Source of the DNA: Thermomonas paludicola
Lineage (GTDB): Bacteria; Pseudomonadota; Gammaproteobacteria; Xanthomonadales; Xanthomonadaceae
NCBI RefSeq assembly: GCF_024498955.1
Contig: NZ_CP093311.1
Span: 248,001 to 312,000 of the forward strand
Direction: 5' to 3'
Length of the DNA stretch: 64,000 nucleotides
In this document: positions 55,387 through 64,000 of the stretch, piece after piece
How the letters are laid out: every line of letters begins with the position of its first letter
Position numbering within the stretch: position 1 is the first letter of the stretch
Notes under the pieces: generated by a model
Told to the model about the DNA's origin: nothing
The model's database searches: none
The model's input: the letters and a program-made list of their open reading frames with translations, nothing else
Program-made: the position numbers and the translations under genes

Positions 55387-58212
55387 TCAGCCCAGCCGGA
55401 TTCGCTGGTCGGTCAGGGCCGTGAGCTTGGCCGTCCAGTCGGCCAGGCGCTGGCGTTCCTGTTCGACCACCGCCGCCGGCACGCCGGCGCCGAACTTGGC
55501 CAGCTTGGCCTCGCTCTTGTCCTTCTCCGCGCCGAGCTTGGCCAGTTCCTTGTCCAGCCGCGCGCGTTCGGCGTCCAGGTCCACCAGGCCTTCCAGCGGC
55601 ACGAAGACTTGCAGGTCGCCGACCACCGCCGGCGCCGCGGCCGGCGGCTCGCCGGTGATCGCCTCGATCCGCTCCAGCTTGCACAGGAAGCGCAGCTGCG
55701 CGTCGAAGCGGGCGATGCGCGCCGCATCCTCGGCGCTTCCGCCGCGCACCAGCAGCGCCACCTGCTTGGCCGGCGACACGCCCAGTTCGCTGCGGATGCG
55801 GCGCACCGCGCCGATCATCGCCTTCAACCATTCGATATCGGCATCGGCCCGCGCGTAGGCGGTATCGAGGTCGCCGGCCTGCGGATACGGCTGCAGCATG
55901 ATGCTGCCGGACTTGCCCAGCTTCGGCGCGACCACCTGCCACAGTTCCTCGGTGACGAACGGGATCAGCGGATGCAGCATCCGCAGCAGCGCGTCCAGCA
56001 CGTGCAGCAGGGTGTGGCGGGTGCTGTCCGCGGCTGCGGTGTCATCGCCGTTGAGCGCGGGCTTCGCCAATTCGACGAACCAGTCGCAGACCTGGTTCCA
56101 GGTGAACTCGTACAGGCACTGCGCCAGCAGGTCGAAGCGGTAGTTGGCGAAATGCTCCGCCGCCTCGGCCGTGGTGCGGTCGAGCTGGGCGAGGATCCAC
56201 TTCTCCGCATCGGTCTTCGGTTGCGGCGCACCCGCGAACGCGGCTTCGCCGACGTTCATCAATGCGAAGCGGGTCGCGTTCCACAGCTTGTTGCAGAAGT
56301 TCTTGTAGCCATCGGCGCGCGCCAGGTCGAACTTGATGTCGCGGCCCGGGCCGGCCAGCGCGGCCATGGTGAAGCGCAGCGCATCGGCGCCGTGGGCGTT
56401 GATGCCCTCCGGGAACTCCTTGCGGGTGGCCTTCTCGATCTTCGGCGCGTCCTGCGGCTTCATCAGGCCGGTGGTGCGCTTGGCGACCAGCGCATCGGCG
56501 CTGATGCCGTCGATGATGTCCAGCGGGTCGAGCACGTTGCCCTTCGACTTGGACATCTTCTGGCCCTGCGCGTCGCGCACCAGGCCGGTGATGTAGACAT
56601 CGCGGAACGGCACGCGGCCGACCAGGCGGTCGGTCATCATGATCATCCGCGCCACCCAGAAGAAGATGATGTCGAAGCCGGTGACCAGCACGTTGGTCGG
56701 CAGCGCGGCGTCGAAGCCGAGTTCGGCCATCTTCGCCTCGTTCGGCCAGCCCTGCGTGCTGAACGGGAACATCGCCGAGGAGAACCAGGTTTCCAGCACG
56801 TCCGGGTCCTGCCGCAGCGGCGCGTCGCCGAGCCCGTGCGCCGCGCGCACCTCGGCCTCGCTGCGGCCGACGTAGACCTTGCCCGCGTCGTCGAACCACG
56901 CCGGGATGCGGTGGCCCCACCAGAGCTGGCGGCTGATCGTCCAGTCCTGGATGTTCTCCAGCCAGTGGCGGTAGGTGTTGATCCAGTTGGCGGGGACGAA
57001 CTTCACGTCGCCGGACTCCACCAATTCGAGACCACGCTTGGCGAGGTCGTCCATCTTCACGAACCACTGGTCGGTGAGGAAGGGCTCGATCACCTGGCTG
57101 CTGCGGTCGCCGCGCGGCACTTGCAGCTTGTGCGGCTTGATTTCGACCAGCAGGCCGGCGGCTTCGAGGTCGGCCACGATCGCCTTGCGTGCGTCGAAAC
57201 GGTCGAGGGCGCGATATTTTTCGGCGATGTCTTCGCGCGAGGAAATGATCTTTGCCTCATCGGTGAAGATGTTGATCAGCGGCAACGAGTGCCGCTGGCC
57301 CACCGCATAGTCGTTGAAGTCGTGCGCCGGCGTCACCTTCACCACGCCGGTGCCGAAGGCGCGATCCACGTAGTCGTCGGTGATGACCGGGATGCGGCGG
57401 CCGGTCAGCGGCAGGTCGACGAACTTGCCGTGCAGGGCGGTGTAGCGCGGGTCTTCCGGGTGCACCATCGCCGCGGTGTCGCCGAGCATGGTTTCCGGGC
57501 GGGTGGTGGCGACCACCAGGTAGTTGCGGGTTTCGCGCAGGGTCTCGATGCCGTCGGCATCGACCTCGACGTGCTCGTAGGTCACGCCGTCGGCCAGCGG
57601 GTAGCGGATCGACCACATGAAGCCGTTCTCTTCCTCGCTGGCCACTTCCAGGTCGGAGATCGCGGTCTTCAGCACCGGGTCCCAGTTGACCAGCCGCTGG
57701 CCGCGGTAGATCAGGCCCGCATCAAACAGGCGCACGAACGCTTCGGTGATCGCGGCGGAGGGCATCGGGTCCATGGTGAACACGCTGCGCGACCAGTCGC
57801 CGGACGCGCCCAGCCGGCGCATCTGCCGCTCGATGGTGTCGCCGCTATGCTGCTTCCACTCCCAGACTTTTTCGATGAACTTTTCGCGGCCCAGCGAATC
57901 GCGGGTCTCGCCCTTGCCCTCGATGGCCAGGTTGCGGCCCACCACCATCTCGGTGGCGATGCCGGCGTGGTCGGTGCCCATCTGCCACAGCGTGCGGTAG
58001 CCGCGCATGCGGTGGTAGCGCACCAGCGCGTCCATCAGCGTGTGCTGGAACGCGTGGCCCATGTGCAGGGTGCCGGTGACGTTCGGCGGCGGCAGCAGGA
58101 TGGTGTAGGCGGGACCGTTGCCCTGTGGCGAAAACGCGCCACTGGCCTCCCACTGCGCATACAGGCGCGATTCGAAGGATTTGGGGTCGTAGCCGGCGTC
58201 GAGGGTGGTCAT
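55387..58212 (-). CDS. valS: Valine--tRNA ligase
   Basis: A 941-residue class I synthetase. The HIGH motif lies in [14 protein letters not shown], the editing domain includes [14 protein letters not shown], the KMSKS motif is [10 protein letters not shown] at about residue 553, and [11 protein letters not shown] lies between. A C-terminal coiled-coil arm ([20 protein letters not shown]) completes it. The start at 58212 precedes [17 protein letters not shown]. Longer frames upstream run through REP sequence and are rejected. It follows holC. Confidence 0.95.
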   Translation of the reverse strand: MTTLDAGYDPKSFESRLYAQWEASGAFSPQGNGPAYTILLPPPNVTGTLHMGHAFQHTLMDALVRYHRMRGYRTLWQMGTDHAGIATEMVVGRNLAIEGKGETRDSLGREKFIEKVWEWKQHSGDTIERQMRRLGASGDWSRSVFTMDPMPSAAITEAFVRLFDAGLIYRGQRLVNWDPVLKTAISDLEVASEEENGFMWSIRYPLADGVTYEHVEVDADGIETLRETRNYLVVATTRPETMLGDTAAMVHPEDPRYTALHGKFVDLPLTGRRIPVITDDYVDRAFGTGVVKVTPAHDFNDYAVGQRHSLPLINIFTDEAKIISSREDIAEKYRALDRFDARKAIVADLEAAGLLVEIKPHKLQVPRGDRSSQVIEPFLTDQWFVKMDDLAKRGLELVESGDVKFVPANWINTYRHWLENIQDWTISRQLWWGHRIPAWFDDAGKVYVGRSEAEVRAAHGLGDAPLRQDPDVLETWFSSAMFPFSTQGWPNEAKMAELGFDAALPTNVLVTGFDIIFFWVARMIMMTDRLVGRVPFRDVYITGLVRDAQGQKMSKSKGNVLDPLDIIDGISADALVAKRTTGLMKPQDAPKIEKATRKEFPEGINAHGADALRFTMAALAGPGRDIKFDLARADGYKNFCNKLWNATRFALMNVGEAAFAGAPQPKTDAEKWILAQLDRTTAEAAEHFANYRFDLLAQCLYEFTWNQVCDWFVELAKPALNGDDTAAADSTRHTLLHVLDALLRMLHPLIPFVTEELWQVVAPKLGKSGSIMLQPYPQAGDLDTAYARADADIEWLKAMIGAVRRIRSELGVSPAKQVALLVRGGSAEDAARIARFDAQLRFLCKLERIEAITGEPPAAAPAVVGDLQVFVPLEGLVDLDAERARLDKELAKLGAEKDKSEAKLAKFGAGVPAAVVEQERQRLADWTAKLTALTDQRIRLG

Positions 58213-58226
58213 GGCGATGCTCTGCT

Positions 58227-58253
58227 CGTCATTCCCGCGAAGGCGGGAATCCA
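58227..58253 (+). repeat. REP element upstream of valS, copy 1
   Basis: CGTCATTCCCGCG-AAGGCGGGAATCCA, a hairpin with a 7-bp stem. It is nearly identical to the copy at 58264 and to the arm at 41553. Confidence 0.9.
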
Positions 58254-58263
58254 GTGGATGATT

Positions 58264-58290
58264 CGTCATTCCCGCGAAGGCGGGAATCCG
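58264..58290 (+). repeat. REP element upstream of valS, copy 2
   Basis: The same 27-bp hairpin as copy 1 except for the last base, in the same orientation, 10 bp after it. A 37-bp period results. Confidence 0.9.
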
Positions 58291-58326
58291 TGGGCGGGAC
58301 GCCTTGATCAAGGCAACGTCTTTTGG

Positions 58327-58350
58327 GCTCCCGCCAACGCGGGAACGACG
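58327..58350 (-). repeat. REP-like element, inverted and diverged, copy 3
   Basis: GCTCCCGCCAACGC followed by GGGAACGACG reads in reverse as a diverged REP copy (CGTCGTTCCCGCGTTGG...). Stem bases are kept and loop bases changed. It lies next to the holC stop. Confidence 0.7.
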
Positions 58351-58354
58351 GCGA

Positions 58355-58780
58355 CTACATATCGTATTTCTTCACGTCGAACCCCAGCGACTGGTAATGC
58401 TTCCAGCGCTCGCGCAGCGGGCCGCGCGCGGCGGGGTCGGCCGGCACCACTTCCAGCACGCGCTGGAAGCCGCCGGCCGGCGCGGCATCGCGCAGGTTGA
58501 TCAGCAGCGGGCGCGCAGGCACGTCGGTGTCCGGCGCGGCGATCAGGATCGGCGCCTCGTCCTCGTCCTCGTCCATGCCGGCGATCTGGTGCGGCAGGTA
58601 GTCATCCGGATCGAACGACCACAGCAGGTCGTCCAGCGCCTCGGCCTGCGCCGCATCGCGCGCCAGCACCAAGGTGGGCAGCTCGGCGGCGAACGCGCGC
58701 TTGGCCAGCTCGCAGACCAGCAGCAGCGGCTGCTCGCGAAAGCGCGGTTTGTCGATCAGGTAGAAGTCGGCGCGGGGCAT
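58355..58780 (-). CDS. holC: DNA polymerase III chi subunit HolC
   Basis: A 141-residue protein with an N-terminus [29 protein letters not shown], a Rossmann-like fold with [21 protein letters not shown], and PLLINLRD near the middle, as in HolC. Chi links the clamp loader to SSB through psi. The pepA-holC-valS order is the common proteobacterial arrangement. It starts 3 bp after pepA. REP copies separate it from valS. Confidence 0.92.
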   Translation of the reverse strand: MPRADFYLIDKPRFREQPLLLVCELAKRAFAAELPTLVLARDAAQAEALDDLLWSFDPDDYLPHQIAGMDEDEDEAPILIAAPDTDVPARPLLINLRDAAPAGGFQRVLEVVPADPAARGPLRERWKHYQSLGFDVKKYDM

Positions 58781-58783
58781 GGG

Positions 58784-60265
58784 TCAGCCCGCGCGATCCA
58801 GCAGCCACTGGCTGAGCATGCCCACCGGGCGTCCGGTGGCCATGCCCATCTTGCCGTCGTCGGAGGCGCTGCCTGCGATGTCCAGGTGCACCCAGCGCTG
58901 GTCGTCGGTGAAGCGCGACAGGAAGCAGCCGGCGGTGATCGCCCCGGCCCAGCGGCCGCCAATGTTGTAAACGTCGGCGAACGCCGAGTCCAGCATCGGC
59001 TGGTATTCGTCCCACAGCGGCAGCTGCCAGCCGCGGTCGAACACGGTTTCACCCGCATCCAGCAGTTCGCGGGCCAGGTCGTGGCTGTCCTTGGTCATCA
59101 CGCCGGTGGCGTACTTGCCCAGCGCCACCATGCAGGCGCCGGTCAGCGTGGCCACGTCGATCAGCGCGGCCGGCTGGAAGCGTTGCGCGTAGGTGAGCGC
59201 ATCGCACAGGATCAGGCGCCCTTCGGCATCGGTATTGCCCACCTCCACCGTCTTGCCGGACATCGTGGTGACGATGTCGCTGGGACGATAGCTGTTGCCG
59301 TCGATGGCGTTTTCCACGGCAGCGGCGATGCACACCAGATTGATCGGCAGCTGCATGCCGACGGCGGCAACGAACGTGCCCAGCACGCTGCCGGCGCCGC
59401 ACATGTCGTACTTCATGTCCTCGATGCCGCCCTGGGTCTTCAGGTTCACGCCGCCGGTATCGAAGGTGATGCCCTTGCCGACCAGCACATACGGCTTGGC
59501 GTCGCCGCCGTTGCCGTACTTCAGCACCACCAGCTTGGGACGGTTGGCCGAACCGCGCGCCACCGCCAGCAGCGAGCCCATGCCGAGCAGTTCCATGGCC
59601 GCGTCGTCCAGCACCTCGCAGTCCACGTGCTGGCTGCGTGCGGCGAAGTCCTGCGCCTGCTGCGCGATGTAGTCCGGGGTGCAGATGTTGGGCGGCAAAT
59701 CGCCCAGTTCGCGGGTGAATGCCACGCCGCCGGCAATGGCGATGCCTTGCGCCAGCGCGCCGTCATCGCTGCCGCTGATGTGCAGCTGGGCCAGGCCGGT
59801 TTCGTCGCGCTTCTTGTTCTTGGCGCCCAGGGTGGCGATGTAGCGGTAGCACGCATGGTCGGCGGCGATGGTGGCCTGGCGGATGTTCCAGGCGGTATCG
59901 CGTTGCTTGACCGCGACTTCGGACAAGGTGAGCAGGGCGCTGCGCACCGGGCCGGTCTTCAGCGGACGAATGGCGTCGCCGATTGCCTTGAGGTACTGCG
60001 GCACGCCGAACTTGCCGGCATCGCCCAAGCCCACCACCAGCACGCGCGGCGCGGTGACGCCGGACAGGTCGTGCAGCAGCGTGGTCTTGCCGGTCTTGCC
60101 CGTGATGTCGCCGCGCTCGAGCAGGGCACGGATGCGGCCATTGCTGGCGGCGTCCAGTGCCTGTGCCGAAGCGGTCAGGCTGCCGTCGGCGAAGGCGCCG
60201 ACGATCACGCAATCAACGCTGGCGGAGGCGGGAGACGTTTGGTTCAGGTTGAATGCGAGGCTCAT
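58784..60265 (-). CDS. pepA: Leucyl aminopeptidase (M17)
   Basis: A 493-residue cytosolic metallo-aminopeptidase. The M17 signature [14 protein letters not shown] lies at about residue 340. [14 protein letters not shown] holds a catalytic lysine and metal ligands, and [12 protein letters not shown] lies nearby. Family members also bind DNA in some species. Its start at 60265 faces lptF across a divergent region of 146 bp. It is the first gene of pepA-holC-valS. Confidence 0.95.
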   Translation of the reverse strand: MSLAFNLNQTSPASASVDCVIVGAFADGSLTASAQALDAASNGRIRALLERGDITGKTGKTTLLHDLSGVTAPRVLVVGLGDAGKFGVPQYLKAIGDAIRPLKTGPVRSALLTLSEVAVKQRDTAWNIRQATIAADHACYRYIATLGAKNKKRDETGLAQLHISGSDDGALAQGIAIAGGVAFTRELGDLPPNICTPDYIAQQAQDFAARSQHVDCEVLDDAAMELLGMGSLLAVARGSANRPKLVVLKYGNGGDAKPYVLVGKGITFDTGGVNLKTQGGIEDMKYDMCGAGSVLGTFVAAVGMQLPINLVCIAAAVENAIDGNSYRPSDIVTTMSGKTVEVGNTDAEGRLILCDALTYAQRFQPAALIDVATLTGACMVALGKYATGVMTKDSHDLARELLDAGETVFDRGWQLPLWDEYQPMLDSAFADVYNIGGRWAGAITAGCFLSRFTDDQRWVHLDIAGSASDDGKMGMATGRPVGMLSQWLLDRAG

Positions 60266-60338
60266 CGAACAAGGTATCCGGGCTGAATGTCGAAAGACGT
60301 GCGGGCGTCCGCAGGCGGTGCTGCGGGCTGGCGTCGCT

Positions 60339-60344
60339 TACAAT
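60339..60344 (+). promoter_or_regulatory. -10-like hexamer TACAAT in the pepA-lptF intergenic region
   Basis: TACAAT lies 67 bp before the lptF ATG, giving a plausible sigma-70 -10 box for an lptF transcript with a leader of about 60 nt. No clear -35 was identified. Confidence 0.45.
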
Positions 60345-60411
60345 GCGCGACCGCGACTGGTGCGGATGCTGTGCGCAGCGAACCTTCAATTCTAAAGCAA
60401 CCCCGCGCCCG

Positions 60412-61491
60412 ATGCCGAAGCTGGACCGCTACCTCAGTGCCGAATTTGCCCGTGCCGTGCTTGCGGCGCTGGTGATATTGGGCATGGTCAGCCTGGGCGG
60501 CGTGTTCGCCGACCTGATCGGCGAGATGGCGAGTGGCAAGGTACCGCCATCGCTGTTGCTCTCGCAGCTTGGCCTGCGTCTGCTGGGCTATTTGCCGCTG
60601 ATCCTGCCGCTGGGCCTGCTGCTGGGCCTGTTGCTGGCCACCGGCCGCCTGTATCGCGATTCCGAAATGCACGTGCTGCATGCGCTGGGCGTGGGCCCGC
60701 AACGCCTGCTGCGTCCGGTGCTGGCAGTGACGCTGCCGGTACTGGCGATCATTGCGCTGTGTTCGTTGTGGCTGGGGCCGTGGGCCAACCAGGTGGCGCG
60801 CGGCATGGTGATCGAGGCCAACAAGAACCTGCTGGTGGCCGGGCTGGAGCCGGGCCGCTTCACCCCCATGGCCAACGGCGGCGTGGCCTATGCCGGCGAA
60901 ATGTCGAGCGATGGCACCAGGTTGGCGCGGGTGTTCATCTTCCGCGAGCGCGGCGAACGCATGGATGTGGCGACCGCCCGCAGCGGCGAGCTGTATCGCG
61001 ACCACGGCGCGCGCGTGCTGGCCTTGCTTGACGGGTTCCGGGTGGAAGGGCCGGCCACGGGGACAGACCTCGACTATCGGTTGATGCGCTATGCCCGCAA
61101 CGAGATGCAGCTGCCGGCACCGGACGACCAGCGCAAACTGGAGGACCCGGAATTCCAGTCAACGGCGCGCCTGCTGGGCAATGGCGCAGCACCGGCGCGG
61201 GCCGAGCTGCATTGGCGCATCGCGCCGACGCTGCTGGCGCTGGCGTTTGCATTGATCGCCATTCCGCTGGGGCGCAGCCCTCCCCGGCAGTCGCGTCACG
61301 GGGCGATTTTGCTGGGGTTCCTGGCGTATCTGGTGGGCATTTTCATGATGATGCTGGGCACCCGGTGGCTGGCCGACGGCAGCTTGCCGGTGGTCGTTGG
61401 CCTGTGGTGGCTGCTGCTGCCGATGCTGGGGCTGGGGATCTGGCTGTACGCCCGTGACGGGCAGGTTTCCAGGGCATGGTGGCGGCGATGA
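60412..61491 (+). CDS. lptF: LPS export ABC transporter permease LptF
   Basis: A 359-residue inner-membrane subunit of the LptB2FG transporter that extracts lipopolysaccharide. It begins PKLDRYLSAEFARAVLAAL. Three N-terminal helices include LGYLPLILPLGLLLGLLLATGRLYRDSEMHVL, followed by a periplasmic jellyroll and three C-terminal helices. The start at 60412 is set by the family N-terminus, while the frame is open further upstream. Its TGA overlaps the lptG ATG (61488-61491). Confidence 0.94.
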   Translation: MPKLDRYLSAEFARAVLAALVILGMVSLGGVFADLIGEMASGKVPPSLLLSQLGLRLLGYLPLILPLGLLLGLLLATGRLYRDSEMHVLHALGVGPQRLLRPVLAVTLPVLAIIALCSLWLGPWANQVARGMVIEANKNLLVAGLEPGRFTPMANGGVAYAGEMSSDGTRLARVFIFRERGERMDVATARSGELYRDHGARVLALLDGFRVEGPATGTDLDYRLMRYARNEMQLPAPDDQRKLEDPEFQSTARLLGNGAAPARAELHWRIAPTLLALAFALIAIPLGRSPPRQSRHGAILLGFLAYLVGIFMMMLGTRWLADGSLPVVVGLWWLLLPMLGLGIWLYARDGQVSRAWWRR

Positions 61492-62585
61492 AGCATTGGC
61501 CTCGCCTGCACGACAGCTATATCGCCAGCGTGGTGCTGACCAGCGTGCTGCTGGCCTGGGGCGTGTTGCTGGGGTTGGACGTGGTGCTGGCGTTCGCGGG
61601 CGAGATGAGCAACGTGGGGCAGGGTGCCTACACGGTGAACCATGCGATTGCCGCCACCGGATTGACGATCCCGAGCCGGGCCTACGGCCTGTTCCCCACG
61701 GCGTCGGTGATTGGCGTGCTGCTGGGCTTGGGCCAGCTCGCCGCGTCGTCGGAACTGACCGCGCTTCGCGCGCTGGGGCTGTCGCGGCGGCGGCTGGGGG
61801 TGTCGGCGGTGTTGATGCTGCTGGTGCTGACCGCGTTGATGGTGGTGAACGGCGAGACGCTGGCGCCCTGGGGCGACGAGCGCGCGCAGGACATCAAGTC
61901 GGTGCGCCACAGCGACATGGTGGTCTCCCGCTACAGCGGCCTGTGGGCGCGCGAAGGCGGCATGTTCCTCAATGCGCGCAGCGGCGAGCCCAAGCAGCGT
62001 GGCAACGACCGTTGGCTGGAGCTGCGCGGCGTGCGCCTGTTCGAGTTCGCCGAAGATGGCCGCCTGCGCTCGGTCGCCAACGTCGATGTCGCCGAACATC
62101 GGGCCGGCCACTGGCTGCTGCATGGCGTCGAGCGCACCACCTTCGATGCCAAGTCGGTGCGCCGCAGCAAGGTGGGCGAGGAACGCTGGAACTCGCGACT
62201 GGATGAATCCGCGCTGGCCTCCAGCGTGACCAAGCCGGGCAACATGGCCAGCAGCGACCTGCGCGCCAGCATCGACTACCGCAAGCGCAACAGCCTGGAA
62301 TCGGCCGACTTCGAAAGCGTTTACTGGAGCCGCTGGTTCTACCCGCTGAACGTGCTGGCGCTGTGCCTGGCCGCGATTCCGTTTGCGTTTGGCTCGCTGC
62401 GCAGCGGCGGCTACGGCAAGCGGGTGTTCGTCGGCATCGTGTTCGCGCTGGGGTTCTGGGTGCTGCAGCTGGTGTTTTCGCGTCTGGCCGGCATCTATCG
62501 TTTCGATTTCCGCGTTGCCTATGCGCTGCCGCCGCTGATCATGCTGGCGGTGTCGTATCTGATGTTCCGCCGGCGCAGCAGCTAG
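61488..62585 (+). CDS. lptG: LPS export ABC transporter permease LptG
   Basis: A 365-residue partner of LptF. It has the N-terminal helix after HDSYIASVVLTSVLLAWGVL, then GLFPTASVIGVLLGLGQLAASSELTALRALG, a periplasmic domain and C-terminal helices (YWSRWFYPLNVLALCLAAIPFAF). Its ATG overlaps the lptF stop, and an ATG four codons earlier at 61476 is possible. It is convergent with the RDD-family gene. Confidence 0.94.
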   Translation: MKHWPRLHDSYIASVVLTSVLLAWGVLLGLDVVLAFAGEMSNVGQGAYTVNHAIAATGLTIPSRAYGLFPTASVIGVLLGLGQLAASSELTALRALGLSRRRLGVSAVLMLLVLTALMVVNGETLAPWGDERAQDIKSVRHSDMVVSRYSGLWAREGGMFLNARSGEPKQRGNDRWLELRGVRLFEFAEDGRLRSVANVDVAEHRAGHWLLHGVERTTFDAKSVRRSKVGEERWNSRLDESALASSVTKPGNMASSDLRASIDYRKRNSLESADFESVYWSRWFYPLNVLALCLAAIPFAFGSLRSGGYGKRVFVGIVFALGFWVLQLVFSRLAGIYRFDFRVAYALPPLIMLAVSYLMFRRRSS

Positions 62586-62591
62586 CGCGCT

Positions 62592-63029
62592 TCAGGAAGC
62601 AGGCTTTTGCGTGCGGGTCATCCGCGTCTTGCTGGCCCTGTCGTGCCAGCTGAGCCGGCTGCGGTCGATCCAGGCCCACCAGAAGCCCAGCCCGCCCAGC
62701 AGCAGTGACAGCGAACCCACCGCATAGCGGCGCCACAGGGCGCCGGTGGTCGGCCGGGCGCCGTTGGCGGCGACCACCTGCAGTCGCCACGGGCGCATGC
62801 CGATGGTCTGGCCGCCGCGCCGCCAACTGAACACGGCGTACAGCCCGGCCATTGCCCAGAACACTGCAAATTCCAGGAGCCCCGCCGCGCCGCCGCGGAC
62901 CGCATCGCCAAGCGCGAGGGTGAAGGCCGCTGCGGCCAGGAACCACAGCGCCAGAACGGGGAAAACGTCGTACAGAAGCGCCAGCAGGCGCCAGCCAATC
63001 AGCGGGGAGGGGCGTTCGTGGTCGGGCAT
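62592..63029 (-). CDS. RDD family membrane protein
   Basis: A 145-residue protein with three to four membrane helices. The RDD motifs include RLLALLYDVFPVLALWF, QTIGMRPWRLQVV, and LWRRYAVGSLSLLLGGLGFWWAWIDR followed by SWHD near the end. Function of the family is mostly unknown, with transport proposed. TATCCT lies 6 bp before the ATG on the minus strand. It is divergent from xerD. Confidence 0.88.
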   Translation of the reverse strand: MPDHERPSPLIGWRLLALLYDVFPVLALWFLAAAAFTLALGDAVRGGAAGLLEFAVFWAMAGLYAVFSWRRGGQTIGMRPWRLQVVAANGARPTTGALWRRYAVGSLSLLLGGLGFWWAWIDRSRLSWHDRASKTRMTRTQKPAS

Positions 63030-63035
63030 CGGCAC

Positions 63036-63041
63036 AGGATA
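63036..63041 (-). promoter_or_regulatory. -10-like hexamer TATCCT placed 6 bp before the RDD gene
   Basis: On the minus strand TATCCT ends exactly 6 bp before the ATG at 63029, so this transcript may be leaderless. Confidence 0.5.
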
Positions 63042-63065
63042 CAGGCGGGCTCGTGCGGCTCGGGC

Positions 63066-63071
63066 TACGCT
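63066..63071 (+). promoter_or_regulatory. -10-like hexamer TACGCT placed 7 bp before xerD
   Basis: TACGCT ends 7 bp before the ATG at 63079. With the minus-strand TATCCT it makes a compact divergent promoter of only 49 bp between the two start codons. Confidence 0.45.
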
Positions 63072-63078
63072 GGTGTGG

Positions 63079-64000
63079 ATGCCGACCATCCGCGACCGCC
63101 GCAGCTTCACCCGCGATTTGCCACCGCTGGCCGACGCCGATGCCGACGCCATCGAGCGCTTTCTGGACGCGGCGTGGGCTGAGCGGGGGCTGGCGCAGGC
63201 CACTTTGTCTGCCTACCGCAGCGATTTGCAGGCATTGGCGCGCCAGCGGCCGGGCTTGCTGGGCCTGGAACGCGATGCGCTGTTCGAGTGCCTGGCCCAG
63301 CGTGCGCGGCAGGGGTATTCGCCGCGCAGCACCGCACGGCTGCTGTCCTGTCTGCATGCTTTTTATGCGCATGCGGTGCGCGTGGGGCTGCGCAAGGAGG
63401 ATCCCGGCGCGCTGTTGCAGCCGCCGACCCTGCCGCGGCTGTTGCCCAAGGCGCTGTCCGAAGCGCAGGTGGCGGCGCTGCTGGCTGCACCCGACCTGGC
63501 GAGCGCGACAGGCGTGCGTGATCGGGCGATGTTGGAGCTGATGTATGCCTGCGGCTTGCGTGTCAGCGAGCTGGTGGGGCTGCCGGGGACTGCGGTGAAC
63601 CTGCGCCAGGGCGTGCTGCGCGTTACCGGCAAGGGCGGCCGCGAGCGGCTGGTACCGCTGGGCGAGGAGTCGCGGCATTGGCTGGAACGCTACCTGCGGG
63701 AGGCGCGCCCGGTGCTGCTTGCCGGCGTGCGCACCCCGGGCGCGGTGACGGCGATGTTCGTGAATGCCGACGGCGGGGTGCCCAGCCGGCAGGCATTCTG
63801 GGCATGGGTGAAACGCTATGCGGCGCTGGCCGGGATTGATCCGGGCAAGATCAGCCCGCACGGCTTGCGCCACAGTTTTGCCACCCATCTGCTCAATCAC
63901 GGCGCCGATTTGCGCGCCCTGCAGCTGTTGCTGGGCCACAGTTCATTGTCCACGACGCAGATTTACACCCTGGTGGCCCGCGATCGCCTGCGCAATCTGC
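63079..64000 (+). CDS. xerD: Tyrosine recombinase XerD, 3' end beyond the window
   Basis: 307 codons are visible with no stop, since the window ends inside the gene. A SAM-like N-terminal core-binding domain (ERFLDAAWAERGLAQATLSAYRSDLQAL) precedes a catalytic domain. The catalytic residues are visible: Arg in ACGLRVSELVGL, Lys in GKGGRERLVPL, HxxR in HGLRHSFATHLL, His in LLGHSSLSTT and Tyr in QIYT. XerD with XerC resolves chromosome dimers at dif. The protein appears nearly complete. Confidence 0.93.
   Translation, partial: MPTIRDRRSFTRDLPPLADADADAIERFLDAAWAERGLAQATLSAYRSDLQALARQRPGLLGLERDALFECLAQRARQGYSPRSTARLLSCLHAFYAHAVRVGLRKEDPGALLQPPTLPRLLPKALSEAQVAALLAAPDLASATGVRDRAMLELMYACGLRVSELVGLPGTAVNLRQGVLRVTGKGGRERLVPLGEESRHWLERYLREARPVLLAGVRTPGAVTAMFVNADGGVPSRQAFWAWVKRYAALAGIDPGKISPHGLRHSFATHLLNHGADLRALQLLLGHSSLSTTQIYTLVARDRLRNL

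Noticed and set aside
58227..58290. Possible short CRISPR array from the two 27-bp repeats
   Set aside because: There are only two direct copies with a 10-bp gap, the repeat is a hairpin also found inside a gene at 41553, and no cas genes are visible. It is a REP cluster.
58213..58311. Longer N-terminus for valS through the REP sequences
   Set aside because: The extra residues are translated REP sequence and the family N-terminus begins at 58212.
55240..58500. Open frame of over 1000 codons opposite valS
   Set aside because: It is antisense to valS with low-complexity composition and no ribosome site or domain.

Overview
This 64 kb window is a GC-rich, gene-dense chromosomal segment that reads like a gammaproteobacterium of the Xanthomonadaceae/Lysobacteraceae (inferred from protein content and neighbourhoods, not from a search). 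Supporting neighbourhoods are pepA-holC-valS divergent from lptFG, pssA-holD-like-rimI, birA-coaX behind plsY, and a DUF6776-like protein next to erpA-nudC-ampE. No rRNA operon, prophage, IS element or CRISPR array is visible. Two tRNA genes (Thr-TGT, Met-CAT) are present. The window cuts a gene at the left edge (28 codons of unknown identity) and xerD at the right edge.

Layout. 0-12 kb: alanine dehydrogenase with a divergent Lrp-type regulator, a HAD phosphatase coupled to an SDR, then a minus-strand propionate/2-methylcitrate operon (acnD-ClC channel-prpD-prpF) divergent from dusA. 12-20 kb: a PepSY-like periplasmic protein ahead of a PhoP/PhoQ-type two-component pair, then a tightly overlapping chain of a FakA-FakB-like fusion, plsY, birA and coaX, followed by a SPOR protein. 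20-31 kb: tRNA-Thr, arginase, two tandem entericidin-like lipoproteins, a secreted unknown, trpS, an RND efflux pair, a phasin with a well-formed promoter/operator, rppH, tRNA-Met and queD. 31-40 kb: a hybrid histidine kinase coupled to a REC-GGDEF-EAL protein with degenerate output domains, the erpA-nudC-ampE group, and an MFS-acyltransferase fusion. 40-49 kb: a single-chain MmeI-like restriction-modification enzyme carrying an in-frame REP pair and overlapping ETF-QO tail to tail, then an Mla/MCE lipid-transport operon and a ThrE-type exporter. 49-64 kb: an H-NS-like protein, proS, two DUF4124-like proteins, pssA-holD-rimI, a PAS-PAS-GGDEF diguanylate cyclase, pepA-holC-valS with REP elements, lptFG, an RDD membrane protein and xerD.

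How the genes connect. Envelope lipid metabolism recurs: FakAB-like fusion plus PlsY, PssA, MlaEFD plus lipoprotein, LptFG and an MFS-PlsC fusion. Both the chi (HolC) and a probable psi (HolD) clamp-loader accessory subunits lie within about 5 kb. Regulatory reading shows a recurring hexamer of the form TANNNT placed exactly 6 bp before ATG at several genes, which suggests leaderless transcription. An inverted repeat lies between ald and its regulator, a TGTTGC-N3-GCAACA palindrome overlaps the phasin -35 box, and TTCA direct repeats with 10-11 bp spacing lie upstream of the PhoPQ group.

Most distinctive items are the REP pair embedded in frame in the RM enzyme, the co-occurrence of PrpD with AcnD/PrpF around a ClC channel, the FakA-FakB fusion next to PlsY, and the small TTG-initiated holD candidate. 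All functional names are from reading motifs and family resemblance by eye. No database search was possible.
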